A program made the position numbers and the translations under genes. A DNA stretch of 64,000 nucleotides from Mucilaginibacter xinganensis (GTDB taxonomy: Bacteria; Bacteroidota; Bacteroidia; Sphingobacteriales; Sphingobacteriaceae). A model generated the notes under the pieces. The model was not told the DNA's origin and did no database searches. It saw only the letters and a list, made by a program, of their open reading frames with translations. Below, piece by piece: positions 1 to 9,397 of the stretch (position 1 is its first letter; each line of letters begins with the position of its first letter). Location of the stretch: assembly GCA_026225055.1 (NCBI GenBank), contig JAMFSA010000248.1:127332-191331 (forward strand), written 5' to 3'.

Positions 1-1
1 G

Positions 2-2134
2 ATCTTTCGCTCATTTGTAAATGTGAACCCTCTCGCCTGTGCAAAAACGATTACCAATGCATTTGGTCACTTAAGTAAAGAGACCATTATTGGGATGTAT
101 AAAGGACGAAGAAATCTCGTGTGGGCATTAGAACAATTATGTTATAGAGAGGATACTTTTGATTCTTCAATAAAAATTATGGCCGCTTTCGCAGTTGCTG
201 AAAATGAAAATATTGCAAATAATGCCACTCAGCAATTCCTCCAACTGTTTCATATTTTTCTTCCCGGTACAACTGTGAATCTGCAAAAACGGTGGGATAT
301 TATTGAGTATTGCCTGCAAAAAGATGACGATTATAAACAATTAGCTATACAGGCGGCTATGCGCGCACTGAAAACTGAAAGTTTCCGCAGGATGGGAGGT
401 CCGGAAGATGAACAACAGCCAGGGGATTACCGTCCTGCCCCAAATGAAATAATGGAATATTGGTCTAAGGCCATTTCATTATTGGAAGAGTACCTGGTAT
501 ACCCTCAATATACCACGATGATAACCGAACATCTGATAAACTCGTTATATGGTTTATCAAGCCAGTTTGCAGGAAATCTCATTATTCCAGTTATTGAACG
601 ATTATTAGAGAAAAAAGCAGTTGACTGGCTGACGATTAGGAACAAGGTCAAACAAATACTGCGGTCGGGTAACATTTTTGATCAGGGTACTATTGATGCA
701 CTCAATCGGTTACTTGACCAAATTACTCCCGATGACTTTATAGGTAAACTAAAGATGATTGTTGTTCGTCCATCTACAGAGGACTATTTCGCTAAAGATG
801 AAGAACAGGACGGGAAATTATTATCAAAAAAAATAAATGAATTAGCAGCCGAATTTTTAAAGGCTCCTGAGCAATGGGAAGCTTATCTTGCCCCGGTAGT
901 TACTGGTCAGGTCAGTGAAGGTATCAATTTTGGCAAAGAATTGGGAAGCCTGATTAAGGACCAGGCTGAAATGAGGCGGCTCATTCAACTTTTATTGACG
1001 TTAATTCTTAATACAGACCCTGCCAACCGTAATATTGGCGTACTAGTAGGATTTTTACGTACATTGAAATCTAAAGAGGTTCTTCTTGAGACCTTTGATA
1101 CCGTTTTAAACACACCGAATCTTCAGTTCCTGGCCTTTAATATAGCGTCAGGAACCGAATTGCCTTTCGATTATATTGGTCTGATAATAAACTTGATTGA
1201 AATCGGATCTTTCGATGTCAAAATGCTGTCGGTGTTTAACTTTGGATGGGGGCTTAAACATCTTGGCCACGAAGAAGCCCGTGCAATCTTAGAGCGGATA
1301 AGCAAAATAAATAAGGAGGGCGAGGCACTTGCATTTTCAATCGCATATTCTTGGAGTTATAATGACGATAAAATATGGGATGTAAACAAAGATTTTTTGA
1401 GACATTTACTAATTCAGGATGGTGAATTACTTCTGAATGCATTTAGCAGAACTCAGGATCAGTATTATTGGTCGGAATCAGTTCGGAAATTACTCAGGGA
1501 AAACCACGACGACGAACTTGCGGAACTGATTATTAATTTAATTATCGCCAAAAGTAACGATTGGGATTCCTTTGCAGGACGGTCCGATTTTTATAATATT
1601 TTAGACGTAATTCAAGAACGATATTTTGATCAGCTCTGGTCTGCATTGGAGACCGTGTTTTTAGACTTAGAAGAGTATAGCGCTGCCTTGTTTCATTTTA
1701 AAGACCTTCTTGGTGCCAAGCATGATTACTACGCTAAGACGGAGGGCATACTTTTCAAAGGTGAACCCAAAAAGTTTAATACCATTTTTGAATGGTCAAA
1801 AAGTCACCAAAATAAAAGCCTTTATTGGATAGCAGAAATGCTTCCCGTATTTAATAATGACCAGACTGCAACCAGTAAATGGCATCCGTACGCTTTAAAA
1901 TTTATTAATGAACTTGGAAATATAAAAGAAGTGTTGAGTGGAATAAGCGCTAAGATTGGAACTTATTCTTGGGTTGGATCTGTACTTGACCGTTATGACC
2001 TTGTAAAAGCTATGTTCACGGAACTTATTGACCATCCTATTTTAGAAGTTAGGGAATGGGCAGAAGGACATTTGAAAAACACTGAGTCGATGATTGCGTG
2101 GGAAAAGAACCATGAAAGTGAAATGGGGTTCTAA
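2..2134 (+). CDS. Helical-repeat protein, 5'-truncated by window edge
   Basis: The ORF track starts this protein at a GTG (23), but the frame stays open from base 2 to the left edge with no stop, so I read it as the C-terminal part of a longer gene. The visible 700-odd residues are almost entirely amphipathic helices with no catalytic motif. The early stretch with GRR, then NNAT, then FLPGT is a pattern I associate with helical-repeat (HEAT/TPR-like) sensor regions of large STAND or SIR2-type defence proteins; this is family memory, not a search. The next gene follows after 62 bp on the same strand, and the whole neighbourhood is defence-like. The effector or ATPase domain, if any, would lie left of the window. 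The coding status is sure, the function is not. Confidence 0.7.
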   Translation: MFRSFVNVNPLACAKTITNAFGHLSKETIIGMYKGRRNLVWALEQLCYREDTFDSSIKIMAAFAVAENENIANNATQQFLQLFHIFLPGTTVNLQKRWDIIEYCLQKDDDYKQLAIQAAMRALKTESFRRMGGPEDEQQPGDYRPAPNEIMEYWSKAISLLEEYLVYPQYTTMITEHLINSLYGLSSQFAGNLIIPVIERLLEKKAVDWLTIRNKVKQILRSGNIFDQGTIDALNRLLDQITPDDFIGKLKMIVVRPSTEDYFAKDEEQDGKLLSKKINELAAEFLKAPEQWEAYLAPVVTGQVSEGINFGKELGSLIKDQAEMRRLIQLLLTLILNTDPANRNIGVLVGFLRTLKSKEVLLETFDTVLNTPNLQFLAFNIASGTELPFDYIGLIINLIEIGSFDVKMLSVFNFGWGLKHLGHEEARAILERISKINKEGEALAFSIAYSWSYNDDKIWDVNKDFLRHLLIQDGELLLNAFSRTQDQYYWSESVRKLLRENHDDELAELIINLIIAKSNDWDSFAGRSDFYNILDVIQERYFDQLWSALETVFLDLEEYSAALFHFKDLLGAKHDYYAKTEGILFKGEPKKFNTIFEWSKSHQNKSLYWIAEMLPVFNNDQTATSKWHPYALKFINELGNIKEVLSGISAKIGTYSWVGSVLDRYDLVKAMFTELIDHPILEVREWAEGHLKNTESMIAWEKNHESEMGF

Positions 2135-2196
2135 CCGCCACATGTGGAACCAATAGTTTTAATAGTACTCAAATCTTTCAGTTATATTATTGAATC

Positions 2197-3606
2197 ATGT
2201 CTGTATCCTTAGTTTCAAGCCTTCGGGACCTGCTTTTGAAGATTAAAAATAATCCAAAAGAAAGTTTTGCCTTTAGTAAAATCTATGCGGATGAATTGTT
2301 GCTTCGAAAAATGAAAGATTATGTGGTCCAAATATCGAAAGGGAATAAACATGAGCGGCAAATCATTCAAAACGAAATACTCAATAACGGCATCGAAGAA
2401 ATCGTCAAACCAATTCTGCTTAAGTTAGACTCTATAGGTTATACATATCCTCAAAATAACAGTATAATAGAATCGTCTCTGTTTTATGCGATAAGCTTTA
2501 TTATTAACAATTATCCGATGCATATTTGTTGGCATCCCTTTAGATCCGGTATTGAGTATCCTTCCAAGGAAGTCGAACAGATCGATCATTTGATCAATTT
2601 GACTTCGACTGATTATTTTAGTCCATATACCGAACTTAAATATGCAATCGAGAATTGTCTGTTAACCTGGAACTGCAAGGTTTGGAATGTTACGCCAATA
2701 GGAGATTTGTTTTTGAGTTTATCACCCACAACGGCAACTGTCTTTTTGTTAAAGTTGGAGATTTACCTTAACCAACCAGGAACAGAAAATGCTTTTGACT
2801 TTAATCCTTATCACATGAGTCACAAGTTTTTGCAAAAACTTTATGAAGCGCAAAAAGTATATGTTGACTTAGGAGATGCCCGGTATACGCTTCTTGAAGA
2901 CGATCCTAACATGACTTATTTAAGCAGAATTCAAGACTTTGATTTAGTCTATACAAATGATCTTACATTATCTAGACGAAGTCAGGACGAAATTGAAGGA
3001 ATTCAAATGATATATATAGGAGATGATTTTTTTGAAACGCTCCTTACGGATTTTGGTCGTGAAGTAATTGGGCAAGCCATAAATTCCGAAAATAAGTTCT
3101 TAGGAACGCTGATTGAAAATCTTATTAAAATCGAGATTTCCGGGGCTAAGTATTTTGAATTTCACGATAAAAAGGACAATGACGAATTGTTAAATCTCGC
3201 TGCTAATAATAAGGAAATTTTGAACGGGCAATATTCCGTAATCAAAGACATCGTTCAGCATATAAATGCCGGAAAACCTGATATCCATTTACTAAGGAGC
3301 CTTTATCCCTCCATTGAAAGTATTCTTAAAAAAATATTAACCCAGGAAAAATTAATGGATTCTTCTGAACAAAAATTAACACTCTTTACAATCATAGCAA
3401 GATTTCGTTCAGTTTTAGATAAAAAACCTATTCTTAGAAAAGAAACACTGGACTATTTATCGAGCATGGATCGAAATAATATTCTCCACGGTAGCATTAC
3501 CCCAACTGACCAACTCATTTTGTGGTATCTCAATTTGACACTCAATTTCCTTTCGATGGTCTTAAAAGATTATGAAAACCACCGATTAGCCAAAAAGAAA
3601 TTATAG
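2197..3606 (+). CDS. Unknown protein with C-terminal HEPN-like R-x4-H motif
   Basis: A 469-residue soluble protein that I do not recognise as a whole. It has no signal peptide or membrane segment and is mixed alpha/beta through the middle. Near the C-terminus residues 426-432 read RNNILHG, followed by a long hydrophobic helix. R-x4-6-H followed by a helix is the hallmark of HEPN ribonucleases and Abi-type C-terminal domains, so an RNA-cleaving or nucleotide-modifying toxin role is possible. The following PLD-like gene starts only 3 bp after this stop, so the two are almost certainly cotranscribed and perhaps translationally coupled. The upstream helical-repeat gene ends 62 bp earlier. The functional call rests on one short motif and is an inference. 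Confidence 0.6.
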   Translation: MSVSLVSSLRDLLLKIKNNPKESFAFSKIYADELLLRKMKDYVVQISKGNKHERQIIQNEILNNGIEEIVKPILLKLDSIGYTYPQNNSIIESSLFYAISFIINNYPMHICWHPFRSGIEYPSKEVEQIDHLINLTSTDYFSPYTELKYAIENCLLTWNCKVWNVTPIGDLFLSLSPTTATVFLLKLEIYLNQPGTENAFDFNPYHMSHKFLQKLYEAQKVYVDLGDARYTLLEDDPNMTYLSRIQDFDLVYTNDLTLSRRSQDEIEGIQMIYIGDDFFETLLTDFGREVIGQAINSENKFLGTLIENLIKIEISGAKYFEFHDKKDNDELLNLAANNKEILNGQYSVIKDIVQHINAGKPDIHLLRSLYPSIESILKKILTQEKLMDSSEQKLTLFTIIARFRSVLDKKPILRKETLDYLSSMDRNNILHGSITPTDQLILWYLNLTLNFLSMVLKDYENHRLAKKKL

Positions 3607-3609
3607 ATA

Positions 3610-4590
3610 ATGAAATACGAAATATATTTTGATAACCTGCAAGGAGTTATTCACGATGAGGTGGCGAAGGCTAATGAAACAGTGAAAATAGCGATGGCAT
3701 GGCTAAACTTTACACTCTATGGAAAACTTTTTGAAAATTTGCTGGAGAATAAGGTTGCGCTTTCTATTATTCTCGATGATAACTGGGTAAACCAATTATT
3801 TAAAGAAAAAATCGAGATGTTGAAAGGAAGGGGTGCTGATATAAATTTTTTAAAAATGCCGACGAGTATTGACGATTATGGAAAGAAAAAAACCAACATC
3901 ATGCATCATAAATTTGCGATAATCGACGATAGAATAATCTTAAATGGATCATTTAATTGGTCTGAAAATGCCGGTCTGAATTTTGAAAATTTATCAGTCA
4001 TTTCCGGTCATGATTATGCGGTGCAACGATTTAATGACGAATTTGATTTTTTGAAACGTATGGATGAGGGCAAAATCAAGGATTTACAAATTTTGGAAGA
4101 CTGCCCTGCTGATGACTGCGACGGTAAATTGTTTAATCTTTTGCTTTATGACCCTACAAATGTAGACAATTATGAGATGTATGGAAATGTATATGAAGTC
4201 TGTTCAAATTGTCCTTATGATCATTATGAACTATTAGAAAGTGGCGTATCGGATCGTTTTTTTAATAATGTCGAGGAACATAAGGGATCTCAATATGATG
4301 AACTTTTTGATAAGATTAATTCAATGGAAAAGGAAATAAGTGAGGAGGAAAAGAAAAATCTAATCAATGAAATTGACAATTACATTGCCCGTGAATATAT
4401 TTTCTATTTAAATCGCTACGGCTATAGAAAAACTGAAAACCATACGGTGCATGCGATTGGTAAATTAAAGCAGGAAAAAATGTTGAACAAACATGAAGAT
4501 CCGGACTGGATTGCCGAAATTTATTGGAAGGAAAAATTTGCATCAAAATTTATTGATGATGATTACGACTTTGCATTCGATATGCGTTAG
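3610..4590 (+). CDS. Phospholipase D-like (single HKD) nuclease with Cys4 zinc site
   Basis: A 326-residue protein with one HKD motif: H99-x-K101-x4-D106, then GS at 113-114 and N116, the usual PLD-superfamily layout. A single HKD suggests a homodimeric nuclease of the Nuc/BfiI type rather than a two-domain phospholipase. C165, C170, C198 and C201 (C-x4-C and C-x2-C) probably bind zinc, and the C-terminal third is charged and helical. There is no signal peptide, so it acts in the cytoplasm. It starts 3 bp after the HEPN-motif gene and ends convergently 96 bp from the large NTPase gene. PLD nucleases are common effectors in anti-phage modules. The family is clear; the target (DNA, RNA or lipid) is not. 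Confidence 0.8.
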   Translation: MKYEIYFDNLQGVIHDEVAKANETVKIAMAWLNFTLYGKLFENLLENKVALSIILDDNWVNQLFKEKIEMLKGRGADINFLKMPTSIDDYGKKKTNIMHHKFAIIDDRIILNGSFNWSENAGLNFENLSVISGHDYAVQRFNDEFDFLKRMDEGKIKDLQILEDCPADDCDGKLFNLLLYDPTNVDNYEMYGNVYEVCSNCPYDHYELLESGVSDRFFNNVEEHKGSQYDELFDKINSMEKEISEEEKKNLINEIDNYIAREYIFYLNRYGYRKTENHTVHAIGKLKQEKMLNKHEDPDWIAEIYWKEKFASKFIDDDYDFAFDMR

Positions 4591-4686
4591 TTCCTGCATA
4601 TAGATTTAGATGAGAAACTCAATTTCAAGTTACCACACAATTTAATTCCAAGCTTTTCGCTCTAATAGTCTCAACATATTTATATA

Positions 4687-7600
4687 TTAATAGATGATTT
4701 TTTCAAGTAACTTATCGGTGTTGGACTTAAACCTACTATCACGGAGTGTAGTATCGAAAAGCGTTAGCAATTTCTCCTGGTCTTTTTGATGTTTCAGGTT
4801 TCGTTCGGGGCGAAGGGAATTGTAAATACCAATAATCAGATTGACCGAATCTTCTTCATAATTATAGTGATGCTGATTGAATTCATCTGCGGGAATTTGG
4901 TTAACGTGATGAACGACAAATTCAAAAAGTTGCAGGCATTCTTCTGGATAGGAATGACAATGAGTAAGTAAGAACTGAAGAAAATATTCACCTCCGGTAA
5001 TCGCGTCGTTATTGACGTATTTTTTCAGAAAGGGATAAAGCTCTTCAAAGGTGATATGCTCGGCATGAAGAAAACCGGTATGAAACGCACTTTCGATCTC
5101 TTTATCTCTGATTATCACCAATTCCTCTAAAAGTGCTATTGATTTTGAATATGAAGTTTCATTCATATGGATGTATTTCAGCGCATTTCCGACAATTGTA
5201 GGCCTGATCTTAGGAAACTTTACCATAAAGGAATAGAGTAAATCCTTCGCGTTTTCATAGTTATTGTAATAGGCACCGAAGGAAATATTGCCAAAACTCT
5301 CGGCCGTCTTTTCATTTAATTCCGAAGCTAAAACCCGTCTAAGGTAAGGCAAAAGTCGTATGAAGTCATAATGGACAAGGTAAGAGAGCGACCATGCAGT
5401 TTCGATCTGCCACGTGTGTTGTTCGTTATTCAATATTTTTATAAACAGACCAAATGCTCGATCCCTGTTTAAGTTCATGAGATAGGCCAGCCGGTATAGT
5501 ATCGCAGCAATGACAGATAAAGTGTCATTGTCAGCAATTCTGATCAAAGCATCAAATACCCTATCCTCCAAATCTTTTTCCTGAATCAAACACAAGGCAT
5601 GAGCGGCAGCGCCTCTTACTGAGCCTATGCCTTTTGCTATAAGTTGTTCCCCGTCAGCGTTAGCCAAATTGTTATTTTCTTCCGGATCAGGATCATTCTC
5701 CGCTTTGTAAAAAACATAATCGATCAGTTTTTCGTCATTGATATCGTTTCTAATCAGGTAGTCGGCGATCCTTAGACTGGATAATATAAAATAGCCGGTC
5801 AGGTTTTGAGTGATCAATAGCTTAAATAAAGACAACACTTTTACAGGATCATGATTGCTTTCCATCAGGCCCGTTAATCCACTTATATGATAGTCGATTT
5901 TTATTGACCAGTCATCAAAAAGCGAATCCAGTATAGGTATAAATTTTTTCGGAAATTTCTTAACGCTATTCTTAAAGGCCTGTGCATGTTCAGAAAGTCC
6001 GCCCTTGAGAAAGTCGTCCCCCCAGGCATTCATCCCGCGCTCTTGATCAAACTTTTGGAAAGACTTCATCCAGGCATTATAATTCATTTTCTCATAGGCA
6101 TCACTCGATAGCGGTGGGTGAACCATGCCGCCCCTTCCATGATCCGTTTGTATGATAGTGATATTCGGATACCTCCTTTGATATTCGTTAAATTTCCGCT
6201 TGAGCTTTGGGAAACTATTAATCAAATTGTTTGGCAGGCATAAAAGGTATCGATATTTGTTTTGACCAAACCGGGTAGACAAAACTTTCTTATCATCCCT
6301 TGTAAATATAAAATAGTCACTTTCTGGAATGAGATTAATCATCTTTAGCAATTCATTTACTTGTTGCTTTTTGAAGATCGGCAGGCTAGCTTTTAAAAGG
6401 CTCCTTAAAGCGTCGGATAATACGTCGAAGCTGTTTAATGCGCCGATAGCGTTTAGATACATAAACGTCTGAAATACAAACTCTCGATGCTGTTTTTCAT
6501 TGCCCGAATAACTATGAATAATTGCGCGCTGTACCGATAGATAGTTGGATCTTAAATGCTGTGTTAGAAAAGACTGATAAAATTCACTATTTGCTTTGGC
6601 GGACTCTTGTAAAAAAACGAGCATTTGTTGAAATAGGAACGGATCTCCGTGAAGATGTTCTAAATCGAAGTTGATATCGTAAATGATATAATCCTGTATC
6701 AACGGCTTATTGGGGTCGTCATATTTGAGTTCGTCGATCCTGTCAGTAAAATATTGAAACAGGTATTGAAAAGTAAGTTCCGGGATAGTTTCGAAAAGCT
6801 TTTCCAGTAGAGTTTCTTTTCGGTGCTGATCATTACTAATATTCGAAGAGGCATCAACCAGCCAGGCTTTTGTTCTTTCAAATACGTAGTTGGGGTTTAC
6901 CGGCAATAGGTGTTCAAAAATCCCGCTATACCTGAATTCACTTAAGTTAATTTCCCCGCAACTTTCCAATACCGCAATTGCGCCGTCAACACCCCAATCG
7001 TTAAGATGATAAAGCAAGTTTAAGACGACCGTTTTGTTTTCCAGTCTTTTTAAATACGGTAATACCAGCTCCGGTGATACAGAGATATTCTTTTGCAACA
7101 TCGCTAAAGCTAAATTATTTAAAGGTTTAGCCATTGCAATTTCGTCGGATTTGGAGGTTAAGAAGGGAAGCTTTTTTAGCAGATGTTTAAGTGGCCTTGT
7201 CAAACCGGAAACCTTTTCAGGAAACAGCATTTCATCAATAAGGCCGCATTGTATAAAATAACTGATCCATCCGCCGGATACCTGCTCACAAAATGGTATA
7301 AAAAAGATTTTATCCTTTTTTATAATCTTATGTAACAATTCTTTTTCTTTTACGGTTGGGATCTCTACGGCGGCTACCGTTGAAAGAACGAGGTGGTGTA
7401 CATGAAAACGTATTGTTCGGTTATTTAACAATCTGCTCACTTGTTTAAGATAACTTTCCGGGTCGACTTCTCTTAAATAATTCAGGATCATTTTAAGCGC
7501 CGCCCTGGCCAAAATAGACTGATTTTGCTTTTTAAGATAACGGAACAGAGAAGACCGCGATTCTACAAATTGCCTTGCAAAGACATAATCATAAAATGAT

Positions 7601-9288
7601 TGGTGAAAAAACTGAAGTCCGGTATTATCGAATGTGATCAACTGTTCGCTCTTCAAGTATTTTAATTCATTGGCATAGGTATCAAACGATTTTTCACTCA
7701 CTGCAATTTGCTGGCGACGATACATTTCAGCAGCAATAAGAAACAAGGCATCTTTAACACGCCCCGTGTCTAATTGGTGAAGTTCCCTGATACTGTCTAT
7801 TTTCGCATTCCATAGTTCGCTGTAAAGCCCCTGGATAGAGTTAACACCCGCAAAATCGCCAACATCCTTATAAATCCGTGAAAATACATTCAGGTTGTTA
7901 GGCACTCTCAGCAGCTCCAACAACTGACTACTCATGCTCTTGTCGGAAAGCCCGATCTTGACCAATTGTTTTTTGACATCATCTACGGCCAGTGTCTTGA
8001 CTTCTATGGTCTTGATATCCTTATAAGGCCGAAGCGCAGGATCATATAACAGATCGAAATACCGAACGGAGATTATGACGCGGACTATCGGATCATTTTT
8101 GTAACCCTCGATTAAGCCGACATAGGTATCCAGAAAACTCCGGTTGGACGATAGTGATTGGGATAAAGCATCAATCTGGTCAATAATGATAACTAGTGTT
8201 TCAAAATGCTGTTTACATTGATCAATAAACTCCCGGATAGGAACTGAAATGTTTATTTTTTCCTGGAGTTCTTTAAAATTACTAACATATAATTTATCCG
8301 CCTTTAAAGCCAGGCAGGGGATGTTATTCTTATTCAGCTGTTCATAAAGATCCTTCATAATAACTGTTTTGCCATAACCCGCACCTCCGGCCAATAAACA
8401 GATATTTTTAAAATAGCCTGCTACTTCGCAGGACGTTGTTACCCAATTGTACAGCAATTTTGTTTCTGCACGTTCCATATGGGAATCAGGGATTTCACTG
8501 ATGGTGTTTTGCTGGCTGCTGATGGTAGCCGAACCTGTCTTTAATTCCTGCTTGAGCTCTTTTTCTGAAAGCGCGTTGCTTTGTCCCGAACTGATTGATG
8601 CTAACCCTTTCTGCAATACGCTATTGTCTGTAACCGATCTTACCGCAAAAAACAAAGAAGCCAGGCCGCCATTGTAGGGTTTGGTCAGTAAGACATCTAA
8701 ATCTTGGGGAAGAATTTGTTTTACGCTGATCCTAGTCAGCACTTCCAGCACTTCTGCCTTTACGTTGCCTAACCCCAATTCTCTTAATGTTGCGCTTTTT
8801 AAATTTTCACCAATCCACTTATCCAGGTGAGCCTCTGTAAGAATATTTCGGTTAAAATCTTTGATAAATGTAGTACAGTTGGACACAAACCCTTTGGAAA
8901 CCGCGATATAATAAGTAAAGTCATTTAGATCAGCTATGAGCGTATGATCCAACAAATAGTACATTGCAAATTTTGTTATCTCCTGGCCAAAGTCTGCTTT
9001 AGCATAGTTCTCTCCATATTTTTTGCATTGAATAAGCCCGAAATTTTTGCCGTCTTTTATTAAACAACAATCGCTTCCATAGTCACGGACACCATTCATT
9101 AAACTGATCTCTGTATACGGCTTAAAAGCATGCTGATCGATTGCACTTTGATAAAGGGAATAAACCAATTCTTCAAACCGCCGGTCATTGGCCAATTGGT
9201 TATAAGGAAATGGCATCATTTCATACGGAACTGGTTTCAGGTCTCCGTGATCGATAATTTGAGGGTTCTCGTAAGTGAATAGTTGCAT
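4687..9288 (-). CDS. Avs/STAND-like NTPase with N-terminal PDDEXK nuclease
   Basis: A 1533-residue protein in three parts. Residues about 35-110 look like a restriction-endonuclease-type PD-(D/E)xK domain: FEELVYSLY, then D73 in a GSD context, then QCKK at 87-90. Residues about 290-480 are a P-loop NTPase with Walker A GGAGYGKT (K307) and a Walker B hydrophobic strand ending in DQID (D370/D373). The remaining roughly 1000 residues are helical repeats of the sensor type. Nuclease, STAND-like ATPase and long repeat region together is the layout of Avs antiviral proteins, which bind a phage protein and activate the effector. Subfamily (Avs1-4 or another STAND clade) cannot be set by eye. It is divergent from the DUF1016 gene and convergent with the PLD gene, so it probably works alone. 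Confidence 0.75.
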   Translation of the reverse strand: MQLFTYENPQIIDHGDLKPVPYEMMPFPYNQLANDRRFEELVYSLYQSAIDQHAFKPYTEISLMNGVRDYGSDCCLIKDGKNFGLIQCKKYGENYAKADFGQEITKFAMYYLLDHTLIADLNDFTYYIAVSKGFVSNCTTFIKDFNRNILTEAHLDKWIGENLKSATLRELGLGNVKAEVLEVLTRISVKQILPQDLDVLLTKPYNGGLASLFFAVRSVTDNSVLQKGLASISSGQSNALSEKELKQELKTGSATISSQQNTISEIPDSHMERAETKLLYNWVTTSCEVAGYFKNICLLAGGAGYGKTVIMKDLYEQLNKNNIPCLALKADKLYVSNFKELQEKINISVPIREFIDQCKQHFETLVIIIDQIDALSQSLSSNRSFLDTYVGLIEGYKNDPIVRVIISVRYFDLLYDPALRPYKDIKTIEVKTLAVDDVKKQLVKIGLSDKSMSSQLLELLRVPNNLNVFSRIYKDVGDFAGVNSIQGLYSELWNAKIDSIRELHQLDTGRVKDALFLIAAEMYRRQQIAVSEKSFDTYANELKYLKSEQLITFDNTGLQFFHQSFYDYVFARQFVESRSSLFRYLKKQNQSILARAALKMILNYLREVDPESYLKQVSRLLNNRTIRFHVHHLVLSTVAAVEIPTVKEKELLHKIIKKDKIFFIPFCEQVSGGWISYFIQCGLIDEMLFPEKVSGLTRPLKHLLKKLPFLTSKSDEIAMAKPLNNLALAMLQKNISVSPELVLPYLKRLENKTVVLNLLYHLNDWGVDGAIAVLESCGEINLSEFRYSGIFEHLLPVNPNYVFERTKAWLVDASSNISNDQHRKETLLEKLFETIPELTFQYLFQYFTDRIDELKYDDPNKPLIQDYIIYDINFDLEHLHGDPFLFQQMLVFLQESAKANSEFYQSFLTQHLRSNYLSVQRAIIHSYSGNEKQHREFVFQTFMYLNAIGALNSFDVLSDALRSLLKASLPIFKKQQVNELLKMINLIPESDYFIFTRDDKKVLSTRFGQNKYRYLLCLPNNLINSFPKLKRKFNEYQRRYPNITIIQTDHGRGGMVHPPLSSDAYEKMNYNAWMKSFQKFDQERGMNAWGDDFLKGGLSEHAQAFKNSVKKFPKKFIPILDSLFDDWSIKIDYHISGLTGLMESNHDPVKVLSLFKLLITQNLTGYFILSSLRIADYLIRNDINDEKLIDYVFYKAENDPDPEENNNLANADGEQLIAKGIGSVRGAAAHALCLIQEKDLEDRVFDALIRIADNDTLSVIAAILYRLAYLMNLNRDRAFGLFIKILNNEQHTWQIETAWSLSYLVHYDFIRLLPYLRRVLASELNEKTAESFGNISFGAYYNNYENAKDLLYSFMVKFPKIRPTIVGNALKYIHMNETSYSKSIALLEELVIIRDKEIESAFHTGFLHAEHITFEELYPFLKKYVNNDAITGGEYFLQFLLTHCHSYPEECLQLFEFVVHHVNQIPADEFNQHHYNYEEDSVNLIIGIYNSLRPERNLKHQKDQEKLLTLFDTTLRDSRFKSNTDKLLEKIIY

Positions 9289-9397
9289 AATATTTAGCCA
9301 AGATAAAAAGTATTTCCCGACTCTTTAATTGCTTGTGTAATGTACGGCACGATCAACAGTATATATAAAGCATTAGATAAATTCTTAATTTTGGTCA

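Noticed and set aside
23-25. GTG start given by the ORF track for the first protein
   Set aside because: The frame is open from base 2 to the window edge, so the true start is probably outside the window.
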